Shown here one piece after another: positions 53,433 to 62,021 of a stretch of 64,000 bases of DNA. The stretch is from Saccharopolyspora gregorii (GTDB lineage Bacteria; Actinomycetota; Actinomycetes; Mycobacteriales; Pseudonocardiaceae), in the NCBI RefSeq assembly GCF_024734405.1, contig NZ_CP059556.1:3782001-3846000 (forward strand), written 5' to 3'. Position 1 is the first letter of the stretch; every line of letters begins with the position of its first letter. The notes below the pieces were generated by a model. That model saw only the letters and a list, made by a program, of their open reading frames with translations. It was not told the origin of the DNA and did no database searches. The position numbers were made by a program, and so were the translations under genes.

Positions 53433-54304
53433 TCAGCCGCCGCGTTCCCCGGTGGGGCGCCAGTCCGTCCCGTTCGAGCAAGCCCACCGCGTGCCGGACG
53501 CGATCCGGGGCGGGGTGGTGAGCCAGCAGGTGGCGTCCGGGTCCCAGCCCGCGAGGACCGAGGCCCGTCCCTCGTCGACGGGGACCGCGAGCCCGGCGGT
53601 CGTCAGGTAACCGGCGACCACCGCAGACCGGCGGGGCCGAGCTCCCCCATCCCCCGCGTCGTCCACGGCAGGTCGCGCGGTGGCCGCGACCACCAGATCG
53701 CGCTGAACGGGGCGTCGAGCGAGCGCGGCCACTCGTGGTGGGCGCGCCGCTCCGCGGAGATCTTCGCGGCGCGCCAGCGGGACGAGGCGCCTTCCGGCTC
53801 GACCGGTTCCGCGGCGGAGGTTTCGCCGGGGAACGTCACCGCCCACTGGTCCTCGCGGTCGAGCGGGCCCGTCCACCAGTCCGCCGCCGCGCAGTCGGCG
53901 AGCGCGGCGGCCACCGGTTCCAGGGCCGCTCGGACCGGCGGCGCGGCGGCGAGCACGTCCTTCCCGTCCGGCTCCTGCCAGTAGCGGGCGGCGGAGACCG
54001 ATTCGGCCAGCGCCCGCACCAGCTCCGGCGCCTCGGGTTCGCGCGGCGGGAGCGCGGCGATCAGGCCGGCGATCTCGGCGGTCGACGGGTGCGGCGGGGA
54101 TGCCACCTCCGGCCCGGTGCCGAACAGCACCGACGTGCCCGCGGCGGCGTCCACGTGGTGCGCGGCGAAGAACACCGCGCGGCGCAACGCTTCCGACCGA
54201 GCGTCGTCCGCGGGGGTCAGCACCAGTTCCAGGCAGCACCGACGGCCGCGCGGCCCGGACAGCAGGGCTTCCGCAGCGGGGAACACCTCCGCCACCCTAC
54301 GCAT
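53433..54304 (-). pseudogene. Hypothetical protein gene with internal deletion and frameshift
   Basis: ATG at 54304 opens a good frame (RRVAEVFPAAEALLSGPRGRR and onward, WWTGPLDREDQWAVTFPGETS, SLDAPFSAIWWSRPPRDLPWTTRGMGELGPAGL) that breaks at 53603. A second frame directly downstream gives VVAGYLTTAGLAVPVDEGRASVLAGWDPDATCWLT, which reads as the natural C-terminal part of the same kind of protein, and ends at 53433. In intact relatives, as I recall them, about 60-80 residues separate GPAGL from AGYLTTAG, so a deletion near 53610 has removed them and shifted the frame. Function unknown. Confidence 0.6.
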
Positions 54305-54438
54305 CCCCCACCACCGTCCGCCCCGAGCGCGCACGGACGCCCGACCGGCGCCGCACCGCGACTCGTCCTCCGGGCGAGCGGATCGGCACTCCCCGACCGG
54401 CACCCCACACCATCAGTCCACAGCGGACCACGAACGCA

Positions 54439-54474
54439 CGGACGGGGGAGCACCCTCCAGCGCTCCCCCGTCCG
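54439..54474 (-). terminator. 13-bp GC hairpin after the chitinase operon
   Basis: Arms 54439-54451 and 54462-54474 are perfectly complementary with a ten-base loop. It lies 33 bases past the stop of the second chitinase gene. Confidence 0.65.
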
Positions 54475-54506
54475 CCCCTCACGCACCAGGAGCGGGAACG
54501 ATCGGA

Positions 54507-55508
54507 TCACCCACCGAAGCCCTGGAAGATCTGGGTGAACTCGTAGGGCTGCTGCTCGATGCTGCTGCACGTCGGCGACACCGCGCCGCCCGGGCAACCA
54601 CCGTTGTCCCGGCCGGTGGACCAGAACGACAGCAGGCCGATCTGGTTCTGCCCGGCCCAGTCCACCAGCTGCTGCGCGTGCTCCTGGGTGAACTCGTTGC
54701 CGTTGAAGTTGCGGCCGATCATCGGCGTGACGCCCAGCTTGGCCTTCAGCTCGGCCTCGTCGACGTCCGGCCAGATCTCCTTCATCTGGCCCAGGGTCGC
54801 CTCGGCCGCGGCGATGACGGCGTCACCCCACGGCTGCTGCGAACCGAACTCCATCGCCATCGGGTTCACCAGCACGTCGACGCCGTGGTCGGCGGCGCTC
54901 TGCAGCACCTGCACCGAGTACGGGTCGAGGCCGGTCTCGTCGCTCTGCACCCGCAGGGTGTAGCTGACCTGGGTGCCGCGCTCGGCCTGCAGCTTCGCCA
55001 GCGCCTCGTTCACCACGTCGTGCTGGATGGTGGCTTCGACGTCGATGTCCAGGTGGTTCGAGCCGGTGGTGTCCAGAATGGACTTGTAGGCGTTCAGCAG
55101 CTCGTCGGAGGTGCCGCAGACGCTCTCCAAGTACGGGCCCATCGCACCGCCGGTGGCGACGATGACGTCCCCGCCCTGGGCGCGCAGCTCGTCGATCTGG
55201 CCGATGATCCGCTGGTCGTCCAGCGCCGCTTCACCGCCCCACATCGGGGTGCAGCCAGCGGCGCTGCCGAGCACGAAGGCCAGCGTGAAGTGCTTCTGCC
55301 CGGTGGCCTCGGCGACCTCGGGCAGCGTCGGCGATTCCTGCATCACGTCGATGTAGGGCGCGGTCTTGATCTCGGCGGGCGCGGCGGGCGCGGCGAAGGC
55401 GGCGGGCACTGCGGGCGCGTCCGGCGCGGCGGCCGCGGCGCCGACCGCGGTCAGCGGGAGCATGGTTCCGGCGGCGACGGCCACCAGCAGCTTCGGAAGC
55501 TTCTTCAT
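54507..55508 (-). CDS. Secreted GH18 chitinase, second of a tandem pair
   Basis: ATG at 55508 has AGGAG eight bases upstream. The 333-residue protein has a signal peptide (KKLPKLLVAVAAGTMLPLTAVGAAAAA) and a compact GH18 barrel: KTAPYIDVMQESP, HFTLAFVLGSAAGCTPMWGG, GGDVIVATGGAMGPYLESVC and the catalytic motif SNHLDIDVEAT with Glu158 as acid. VLVNPMAMEFG and a C-terminal Cys pair follow. This is the short chitinase type related to actinomycete ChiC-like catalytic domains, without binding module. It is 17 bases downstream of the paralogue at 55526, so the two form an operon controlled from the two DasR-like sites at 56675-56712. Both end in SSIEQxPYEFT. Confidence 0.9.
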   Translation of the reverse strand: MKKLPKLLVAVAAGTMLPLTAVGAAAAAPDAPAVPAAFAAPAAPAEIKTAPYIDVMQESPTLPEVAEATGQKHFTLAFVLGSAAGCTPMWGGEAALDDQRIIGQIDELRAQGGDVIVATGGAMGPYLESVCGTSDELLNAYKSILDTTGSNHLDIDVEATIQHDVVNEALAKLQAERGTQVSYTLRVQSDETGLDPYSVQVLQSAADHGVDVLVNPMAMEFGSQQPWGDAVIAAAEATLGQMKEIWPDVDEAELKAKLGVTPMIGRNFNGNEFTQEHAQQLVDWAGQNQIGLLSFWSTGRDNGGCPGGAVSPTCSSIEQQPYEFTQIFQGFGG

Positions 55509-55525
55509 CAGGTTTCTCCTGACCA

Positions 55526-56539
55526 TCACTGGTATTCGGCGAGGATCTTGGTGAACTCGTACGGCGCCTGCTCGATGCTGCTGCACTTCCCGTCGGCCCA
55601 GCCGCCTTCTTCGGTGCACACGCGGTCCCGGTTCAGCGCCCAGTACGAGAAGCGGCCGATCTGGTGCTCGTTCGCGTAGTCGAGCAGCGCGCGGAAGGTG
55701 TCGGGGGTGAACAGCTCGCTCGGCTGGTCGGTGTGGCCGTTCATCAGGATGACGCCGGTGCGCGCGTAGGCGGCCGCGTCGTCGTACTCGGGGTGCAGTT
55801 CGCGCAGCTGCCCGTGGAACGCCTCGGCGACGGAGATCGCGCTGTTCGCCATGTCGTCGCCGGGGCCGCCGTAGTCGAAGTCCATGATCTTGAACAGGTC
55901 GATCTCGGCGCCGATGTCCTTGGCGCGCTGGATCTCCGCCTTGCCCGCCTCGTTGAGGCCGACCGTGGTCATCGGCAGGGTGAGGGTCACGTGCAGCTCG
56001 GGGTTGCGCTCCTTCAGCGTCTTGATCGCTTCGAAGCGCTTGGTCTCGCCCGCGACGTCGCCGAGGTCGTCGCCTTCGACGTCGAGGTCGATGTGGGTGA
56101 GCTCGTACTTGTCGATCACCTGCTGGTAGGCGTCGGCGAGCGCGGCCGAGTCGGCGCAGGCGGCACCGAGCTCGATGCCGTTGTAACCGCCGAAGGACAC
56201 CGACAGGTCACCGCCCGCCGCGCGCACCGCGTCGGCCTTCGCCTGGACCGCGGTGTCGGTGGCGACCTCCTGGTCGGCCTTGCCGTCCCAGGTGGGAGTG
56301 CAGCTCCCTTCGTCGGGGGCGAGCACGAACGCGAAGATGTAGTCGCGCTGGCCGCTGGATTCGATCGCCTCGGCGATGTCCTGCGGATCGTTGTCCAGCG
56401 GCATGTAGTAGGGCGCGGCGCGCAGGTCGCCCGCGGCCGCCGGGGCGGGTGCGTGGGTGGCCGCGACCGCGGCGCCGGTGAACGGCAGCACCAGCAGCCC
56501 TGCCGCGAGCGCCGCCATGCGGATCGTTCTGGTCGTCAA
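55526..56539 (-). CDS. Secreted GH18 chitinase, first of a tandem pair
   Basis: The 337-residue protein has a signal peptide (TIRMAALAAGLLVLPFTGAAVAATHA) and a GH18 domain. The chain reads RAAPYYMPLDNDPQDIAEAIES, YIFAFVLAPDEGSCTPTWDGK, GGDLSVSFGGYNGIELGAAC and catalytic THIDLDVEGDD with Glu155. LHVTLTLPMTTVGLNEAG, IDLFKIMDFDYGGPGDDM and RFSYWALNRDRVC complete it. The SFGG and DLDVEG motifs and the MDFDYG stretch are complete, so activity on chitin or chito-oligosaccharides outside the cell is expected. No carbohydrate-binding module. Transcription probably starts near 56600 under two DasR-like operators. The neighbour at 54507 is a diverged duplicate. Confidence 0.93.
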   Translation of the reverse strand: MTTRTIRMAALAAGLLVLPFTGAAVAATHAPAPAAAGDLRAAPYYMPLDNDPQDIAEAIESSGQRDYIFAFVLAPDEGSCTPTWDGKADQEVATDTAVQAKADAVRAAGGDLSVSFGGYNGIELGAACADSAALADAYQQVIDKYELTHIDLDVEGDDLGDVAGETKRFEAIKTLKERNPELHVTLTLPMTTVGLNEAGKAEIQRAKDIGAEIDLFKIMDFDYGGPGDDMANSAISVAEAFHGQLRELHPEYDDAAAYARTGVILMNGHTDQPSELFTPDTFRALLDYANEHQIGRFSYWALNRDRVCTEEGGWADGKCSSIEQAPYEFTKILAEYQ

Positions 56540-56674
56540 CGGGTACTCCCCTCATACCGGTCCGGCCGGGGTGGCCGGGCGGTGGTGCGGACGAGAGATC
56601 CGGAGCGCGCCGCGCTCGGCCCCGGGTCCGGCGCGGGCGCGGTCCCGATCAACTGCCGAACGCGCAGCACCGTA

Positions 56675-56712
56675 TGTGGACTAGACCACACCGTCAACGG
56701 GTCCAGACCACT
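56675..56712 (-). promoter_or_regulatory. Two DasR-like (dre) sites in the chitinase promoter
   Basis: Site 1 is TGTGGACTAGACCACA (56675-56690) and site 2 is ACGGGTCCAGACCACT (56697-56712), spaced 22 bp centre to centre. Against the Streptomyces dre consensus ACTGGTCTAGACCACT they match about 12 and 14 of 16 bases. Paired sites of this sort precede Streptomyces chitinase genes and mediate repression by DasR released by glucosamine phosphate. Confidence 0.85.
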
Positions 56713-56835
56713 TTGGCGTAGATGCGACGCGACCCCGTCGCCGAGCGGCGACCACCCGGTCGGTGCGTCAGCATGGAGGCCCGCCGGCCGCGGATTCCCC
56801 GCCGCTCGGCGGACTCCCACGGTGAGGGGGACGAG

Positions 56836-57723
56836 ATGAGCGAACTCGGAACCGGACCGCTCGTGGTGGGCGTCGACGGATCGGGCACCGCGCGCGGCGC
56901 CGTCCGGTGGGCCGCCGCGGAAGCCGCTCGCCGACGCCGCGCGCTGCGCATCGTCTACGCCGACGTGTTCGCCCTGCCCGCGCTGCCCGGGATCCCCGGC
57001 GTGCGGTGGTCGCACGCGCCCCGCGCCGAAGTGCGCGCCGAGGTGCGGAAGTGGCTCGCCGACGCCGCCGAGATCGCCCAGCGGCAGAGCCCCGACCTGG
57101 AGGTGCGCACCGAATCGGTGCCCGGGTCGCCCGCCTCGGTGCTGATCGAGGAGTCGGTCTCGGCCGGGCTCGTGGTCGTCGGCGACCGGGGGCTCGGCGG
57201 GTTCTCCGGGCTGCTCGCCGGTTCCGTCGCGGTCGCGGTGGCCGCGCACGGGCACTGCGCGACCGTGGTGGTCCGCGGGCGCGGCGAACCCGCGGACGGA
57301 CCGGTCGTGGTGGGCCTGGACGGGTCCCGGCAGGCGCCGCTGCTGCTGGAGCACGGGTTCGCCGCGGCCGCCGCGCACGACGTGCCGCTGCACGTGGTGC
57401 ACACCTGGAACCTCGTCGGCGTCGACTCGAAGTGGATGCGGGTGGGGCTCGCCGCCGACGAGATCGAGGAGGGTTCGCACCGGCTCCTCGCCGAACTGAT
57501 CAGCGGCAGGCGGGAGCACCACCCGGACGTGCGGGTGCAGCGGTTCGTCGCCAAGGGATCGCCCGCCGCGACCCTGCTGGAGCACGCGGCCGGGGCGACG
57601 CTCGTCGTGGTCGGCACCCGCGGGCGCGGCGGATTCACCGGCATGCTGCTGGGCTCCACCAGCCAGGCCCTGATCCACCACGCGCCGTGCCCGGTGCTCA
57701 TCGCCCGGACGCCGAAGCGGTGA
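56836..57723 (+). CDS. Tandem-domain universal stress protein
   Basis: ATG at 56836 follows GAGGGGGACGAG. The 295-residue protein has two UspA domains. Domain 1 starts PLVVGVDGSGTARGAVRWAAAEA and ends LVVVGDRGLGGFSGLLAGSVAVAVAAHGHCATVVVR. Domain 2 starts PVVVGLDGSRQAPLLLEHGFAAA and ends LVVVGTRGRGGFTGMLLGSTSQALIHHAPCPVLIAR. Both keep the G-x2-G-x9-G-S/T nucleotide motif, so ATP binding is likely. Such proteins are induced in dormancy, hypoxia or stress in actinobacteria. It is divergent from the chitinase operon, so the shared intergenic region may connect both to nutrient stress; that link is inference. Confidence 0.92.
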   Translation: MSELGTGPLVVGVDGSGTARGAVRWAAAEAARRRRALRIVYADVFALPALPGIPGVRWSHAPRAEVRAEVRKWLADAAEIAQRQSPDLEVRTESVPGSPASVLIEESVSAGLVVVGDRGLGGFSGLLAGSVAVAVAAHGHCATVVVRGRGEPADGPVVVGLDGSRQAPLLLEHGFAAAAAHDVPLHVVHTWNLVGVDSKWMRVGLAADEIEEGSHRLLAELISGRREHHPDVRVQRFVAKGSPAATLLEHAAGATLVVVGTRGRGGFTGMLLGSTSQALIHHAPCPVLIARTPKR

Positions 57724-57820
57724 GCTGCGTCCCGGACCACTCGGAATCCACCGCCGGGTGACGCATGATCGGGCGCGGCCGTCGCACCGGCGGCCTCCCC
57801 GAGCTCCCGGAGGTCACCGG

Positions 57821-58522
57821 ATGCCCGAACGCGACGACGTGCCGCAGCGGGCGCTGGTGCTGGTCGTGCGGCCCACCCCGTCCGGCGTGGACGAACGGTC
57901 GCTCCGGGCCGTCGTGCGCGCCGTCGCCGAGCGGGCCGGCGGCCCCGTGCTCGCCGCGCACCTCGACCAGGGCGAACCCTCGGTGCACGACGTCCTGGAC
58001 CGGCTCGACGCGAACGGCGCGAGCACCGCCGTGCTCGTCCCGCTGGCGCTGCCCGACGACCGGTACCTGGCGTCCTGGCTGGCCAAGGCCGTCGCGAACT
58101 GGCGGGAGACCCGCGCAGGCGCGCTCGACGTGCGGATGGCGCGCGGGCCGGCCGCCGCCACCGGTCTCGCCGAGGCGATCGCGGGGCTCGCCGACGAGAC
58201 CGCGCCGATCACCGCCTCCCCCGCCGGGTTCCGCAGCCCCTCCTGGTCCGTGCTCGACGTCCCGGACCGGCACCTGTTCGTCTGCCGCGGCCCGCGCTGC
58301 ACCGCGCACGGCGCGGGGCCGGTGCACCGTGCGCTCGCCGACCTCGTGCGCGGGACCACCGCCAAGGTGACGCCCGCGGGCTGCTTCGGCCCGTGCAACC
58401 TCGGCCCCCTCGTCATCGACCACCCCGGCGGCACCTGGCACCAGCACGTCGACGCCGACGGTGCCGCGAAGCTCCTCGACCGGCGGACGGGCCGCCGAGC
58501 GGGCGGTGCCGGGTGCCGATGA
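57821..58522 (+). CDS. CbiX-like domain fused to a thioredoxin-like 2Fe-2S ferredoxin
   Basis: ATG at 57821 has GGAGG about seven bases upstream. The 233-residue protein has an N-terminal half resembling sirohydrochlorin chelatase CbiX (QRALVLVVRPTPSGVDERSLRAVVRAVAERAGG, VLDRLDANGASTAVLVPLALPDDRYLASWLAKAV). The two metal-binding His of CbiX appear replaced, by Arg17 in VVRPTPS and Arg81 in DDRYLA. The C-terminal half is a thioredoxin-like [2Fe-2S] domain with Cys155, Cys160, Cys188 and Cys192 (HLFVCRGPRC, TPAGCFGPCNLGPLVI). Loss of the His residues argues against chelatase activity. A redox or iron-sulfur-linked role, perhaps in tetrapyrrole handling, is inference. No neighbour helps. Confidence 0.72.
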   Translation: MPERDDVPQRALVLVVRPTPSGVDERSLRAVVRAVAERAGGPVLAAHLDQGEPSVHDVLDRLDANGASTAVLVPLALPDDRYLASWLAKAVANWRETRAGALDVRMARGPAAATGLAEAIAGLADETAPITASPAGFRSPSWSVLDVPDRHLFVCRGPRCTAHGAGPVHRALADLVRGTTAKVTPAGCFGPCNLGPLVIDHPGGTWHQHVDADGAAKLLDRRTGRRAGGAGCR

Positions 58523-58581
58523 TCAGCCAGGTGGAGGCGCTCGGGGACTGACGTGGGCAAACATGTGATGATGTGGGGACG

Positions 58582-59271
58582 ATGCCGCGAACCAGTGAAC
58601 TTCCGACCCCACCGGACTCCGAGGCCGGGCGGCGCGGTGAGCGACCGCGCCGCCGGATGAGCCCCGAGGAACGCCGGGAGCACCTGCTCGCCACCGCCCT
58701 GCAGCTCTACGGCGAGCGTGCCATGGACGACGTGTCCGTGGACGACATCGTGGCCGAGGCCGGGGTCTCCCGCGCCCTGTTCTACCGCTACTTCTCGAAC
58801 CTGCGGGAAGTGCACGTCGCGGCGCTGACCACCGTCGTGGACGAGCTGATCGAGCGCATCACGCTGCCGCAGGACGGCGACCTGATCACGCAGCTGCGCT
58901 CCGCGCTGACCGAGTTCGTCTCCTCCGTGGAGGCGTTCGCCAGCAGCTACACCGCGTTGCTGCGCAGCGGTTCCACCATCGCCACCAGCGAGACGGAGAC
59001 GCTGGTGGACAAGGTGCGCAACCACGTGGTGGACCTGGTGTGCCAGCGGATCGGCATCGTGGACCCGTCCGCGCTGCTGCTGCTGACGCTGCGCGGCTGG
59101 GTGGCGCTGGTGGAGACCACGTGCGTGACGTGGCTGGCCACGCACAACCCGCCGCGCGAGGTGTTCGAGCACTGGCTGACCGACCAGCTCATCACGATGG
59201 TCGGCACCACCGCGGGCCACAGCGAGCGGGCCGCCGAGGAGATCGCGCCCCTGCTGCGCGAACTGAGCTGA
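58582..59271 (+). CDS. TetR-family regulator
   Basis: ATG at 58582 is preferred to GTG at 58573. The 229-residue protein has a charged N-terminal extension, then a TetR helix-turn-helix: RRMSPEERREHLLATALQLYGERAMDDVSVDDIVAEAGVSRALFYRYFSNLREVHVAAL. The helical ligand domain (ELIERITLPQDGD, FVSSVEAFASSYTALLRSGSTI, LLLLTLRGWVALVETTCVTWLATHNPPREVFEHWLTDQLITMV) is of the type found in regulators of lipid or hydrophobic compound metabolism. It converges on the fprB-diiron oxygenase operon with 30 bp between stops. It may control that operon or the divergent esterase; the dyads at 62022-62049 are candidate sites. Confidence 0.9.
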   Translation: MPRTSELPTPPDSEAGRRGERPRRRMSPEERREHLLATALQLYGERAMDDVSVDDIVAEAGVSRALFYRYFSNLREVHVAALTTVVDELIERITLPQDGDLITQLRSALTEFVSSVEAFASSYTALLRSGSTIATSETETLVDKVRNHVVDLVCQRIGIVDPSALLLLTLRGWVALVETTCVTWLATHNPPREVFEHWLTDQLITMVGTTAGHSERAAEEIAPLLRELS

Positions 59272-59301
59272 CCGCCGGTCCGCCCGCGCTCGGCGGCGGA
59301 G

Positions 59302-60912
59302 TTACCGGCCGAAGCGGCGGGCCGCGCCCAGGAGTTCCGGCACGGTCGCGAACTTGACCCGCGGGCGCCCGGTCCGCTCGCCGCGCTCCCGCTCCGCCCG
59401 GTCGATGTTCAGCATGCCGCGCCGGCCGATGGACCGGGGCGCGCAAGCGCGCACCAGCCGGTCGAACCCGGTGCGCGCCGGTTCGCGCAGGTGCCCGGCG
59501 GCGGCGTCGTCGAGCAGCGAGCCGACGGTGTCGCGCGCGCACCCGCGGTTGGTGCCGATCCCGCCGGACGGGCCGCGCTTGGCCCAGCCCACCACGTAGG
59601 TGCCGGGCAGCGGGTTCCCCGCGGCGTCGAGCACCCGGCCGCCCCGGTTCGGCACGGTCGCGGTGACCTCGTCGAACGGCAGCCCGGCGATGGGGGTGGC
59701 GCGGTAGCCGATGGCGCGGACGAGCAGTCCGGTCGCGATCTCGCCGCCGTCGCGGACCCGCACCGCGCGCACCCGGTCGGTGCCGCGGACCTCGGCCGGG
59801 GCCGCGCCGAAGCGGAACACGAGGCGCTTGCCGTCGGCGGGAGCCTCGGCCAGGTCGACGTCCTCGACGGGGAGTTCGGCGAGCAACTGCGCCTTGCCGC
59901 CCGGTTCCGGTTCGGCGAACGCCTTGCGCACCTCGGGCCCGTCCTCGACGACGGCCCGCACCCCGGGGAGGTGGCGCATGGCGTGGAACTCGGGCGCGGT
60001 GAACGCGGCGTGCTCCGGTCCGCGCCGCGCCAGCAGCACCACCTCCCGCACCCGGCTGCCGCGCAACCGCTCCAGCGCGTGGTCGGCGATGTCGGTGCCC
60101 GCGAGCTCTTCCGGGTCGCTGAGCAGGATGCGCGCCACGTCCAGCGCCACGTTGCCGTTGCCCACGACGACGGCGCGCTCCGCGGACAGGTCCACGTCCA
60201 GGTCGGCGAAGTCCGGGTGCGCGTTGTACCAGGACACGAACGAGGTCGCGGAGACGCTGCCCGGCAGGTCCTCGCCGTCCACGCCGAGTTCGCGGTCCGT
60301 GGCCGCGCCGACCGCGTAGATCACCGCGTGGTGGTGCGCGGCCAGGTCCTCGTGCGCGACGTCCCGGCCCACCTCGACGTTCATGTGCATCCGCAGCCGC
60401 GGGTGCTGGTACAGCCAGGAGAAGCCGTCGGCGATCTTCTTCGTCGACTGGTGGTCCGGCGCCACCCCGGAGCGCAGCAGCCCGCCGGGCAGCGGCAGCC
60501 GGTCGAGCATGGTGATCTCGGCGCCGGTGTCGCGCAGCAGCGCCTGCGCCGTGTAGCAGGCGGCCGGTCCGGTGCCGACGATCGCGACGCGCAGCGTGCC
60601 CGGGTACTCCGGCAGCGAGCGCGGGAAGGTCGGCGCGGTCCACTCGTTGGACACGTCCGCGGTCTCGTAGTACTCCCGGTTCATCCGGGCGTACTCGGTG
60701 TCGGCGCCGCGCAACCGGTCCACCGGGAAGATCGCGTCCACCGGGCACGCGTCGGCGCAGGCCCCGCAGTCGATGCACGCCTGCGGGTCGACGTAGAGCA
60801 TGTCGGTGCGGCCGAAGTCCGGTTCGTCCGGCGTGGGGTGGATGCAGTTGACCGGGCACACCGACACGCAGGAGGCGTCGGTGCAGCAGGTCTGGGTGAT
60901 CGCGTAGGCCAT
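59302..60912 (-). CDS. fprB: Ferredoxin-fused NADP reductase, FprB type
   Basis: ATG at 60912 gives 536 residues. The N-terminus is a 7Fe-type ferredoxin: AYAITQTCCTDASCVSVCPVNCIHPTP, then ACIDCGACADACPVDAIFPVD. The remainder is an adrenodoxin-reductase-like flavoprotein with FAD motif LRVAIVGTGPAACYTAQALL, VAPDHQSTKKIADGF, NADP motif AVVVGNGNVALDVARILL and VVGWAKRGPSGGIGTNRGCA. This domain order matches mycobacterial FprB. It moves electrons between NADPH and iron-sulfur partners. The gene lies 112 bp downstream of the diiron oxygenase gene on the same strand; from memory the same pair is adjacent in mycobacteria (Rv0885/Rv0886). Supply of electrons to the diiron site is a reasonable inference. 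Confidence 0.92.
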   Translation of the reverse strand: MAYAITQTCCTDASCVSVCPVNCIHPTPDEPDFGRTDMLYVDPQACIDCGACADACPVDAIFPVDRLRGADTEYARMNREYYETADVSNEWTAPTFPRSLPEYPGTLRVAIVGTGPAACYTAQALLRDTGAEITMLDRLPLPGGLLRSGVAPDHQSTKKIADGFSWLYQHPRLRMHMNVEVGRDVAHEDLAAHHHAVIYAVGAATDRELGVDGEDLPGSVSATSFVSWYNAHPDFADLDVDLSAERAVVVGNGNVALDVARILLSDPEELAGTDIADHALERLRGSRVREVVLLARRGPEHAAFTAPEFHAMRHLPGVRAVVEDGPEVRKAFAEPEPGGKAQLLAELPVEDVDLAEAPADGKRLVFRFGAAPAEVRGTDRVRAVRVRDGGEIATGLLVRAIGYRATPIAGLPFDEVTATVPNRGGRVLDAAGNPLPGTYVVGWAKRGPSGGIGTNRGCARDTVGSLLDDAAAGHLREPARTGFDRLVRACAPRSIGRRGMLNIDRAERERGERTGRPRVKFATVPELLGAARRFGR

Positions 60913-61024
60913 GGTGGTTCCTCGTCCGCCCGACGCCTGCGCGCGGCAGGTCGTTCCGTTCGCTGCCCGGTGCTCCCCCGCCCGGGCCGCCGCGGGCACC
61001 GGTCCGCGGCGGCCGGCTCCGGGC

Positions 61025-61936
61025 TCAGATCATGTTGATGCGGCGGTAGATCGCCATCGCCGGGCGGTTCAGCAGGCCCGCCTCGGACAGGAAGTCCATC
61101 AGGTGCACGCAGCTGTTGCGCAGCATGGACTTGCGGTGCTCGTTGCGGTGCACCGCCGCGACCGCGCGGTCGGGGTCCAGGCCGACGGAGGCGTAGACCT
61201 CCTTCTGCACCAGGTTGGAGGCGACGATGTCGGCGACCACGGCGATGAGCACGGCGCTGGCGTTGCGGCGCACCCGGCCCGCGCCGCGCATGCTCTCCTT
61301 GATCTCCTGGCGGGCGAACTTCATGTGCCGCGCCTCCTCCACCACGTGGATCTTGCTGGTGGTGCGCACGATGCCGAGCACGTTCTCGCCGCGCATCCAG
61401 TCGCGCTGCATGACGTCGAGGATCTCCTCGGCCACCAGGATCCCGCCGTACGCGGACTCGGCGCTGGCGAGCGTCTTGAACAACCGGCCGAGCTGGGCGA
61501 TGAGCCGCGGCGGCAGGTAGGCGGGGACGTCCATCTTGGCGCAGGCGCGGGCGAACATGATGGAGTGCCTGCACTCGTCGGCGATCTCGGTGAGGGCGAA
61601 CTGGAACTCGGCGTTGGCCGGGTTCTTGACGTACTGGTCGCGCAGCACCATCTGCTGCAGGATCATCTCGAACCAGATGCCGATGCTCATCACCGAGCAC
61701 ACCTCGTGCCGGGTGAGCGTGACCCGCTGCTGCTCGGTGAGCTCGTCCCACAGCGGGGTGCCGTAGAGGGTGCTCCACTCCGGGTTCAGGCCGTACTCGT
61801 CCGGGGGCAGCGGCGATTCCCAGTCGACCTCGGTGGCCGGGTCGTAGGACAGGGTGGCCGCCGAGTCCAGCAACCGCTGCGAGACGTCTTCGTCCGCGGC
61901 GGTTCGCTGCGCGGATTCCGCTGGTGCGCTGGTCAT
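61025..61936 (-). CDS. AurF-like diiron oxygenase
   Basis: ATG at 61936 has GGAGGTG about seven bases upstream. The 303-residue helical protein matches the AurF (p-aminobenzoate N-oxygenase-like) family. It reads LYGTPLWDELTEQQRVTLTRHEVCSVMSIGIWFEMILQQMVLRDQY, EFQFALTEIADECRHSIMFARACAKMDVPAY, VAEEILDVMQRDWM and KIHVVEEARHMKFARQEIKESM. EIADECRHS and EEARHMKF carry the ExxxH-type iron ligands, with further Glu and His in RHEVCS and WFEMIL. AurF oxidises aryl amines with a di-iron centre; other members act on lipids or are uncharacterised. The natural substrate is unknown. A promoter embedded in two 11-bp dyads lies upstream, and fprB follows in the same transcript. Confidence 0.88.
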   Translation of the reverse strand: MTSAPAESAQRTAADEDVSQRLLDSAATLSYDPATEVDWESPLPPDEYGLNPEWSTLYGTPLWDELTEQQRVTLTRHEVCSVMSIGIWFEMILQQMVLRDQYVKNPANAEFQFALTEIADECRHSIMFARACAKMDVPAYLPPRLIAQLGRLFKTLASAESAYGGILVAEEILDVMQRDWMRGENVLGIVRTTSKIHVVEEARHMKFARQEIKESMRGAGRVRRNASAVLIAVVADIVASNLVQKEVYASVGLDPDRAVAAVHRNEHRKSMLRNSCVHLMDFLSEAGLLNRPAMAIYRRINMI

Positions 61937-62021
61937 CGTTGACACCTCCACTGGGCCCTCCCACGGGCCGGGCCGGCTGCGGGCTGGTGGGGCGGCCGGG
62001 TCGGGCGCGGCACCCCTGCGA

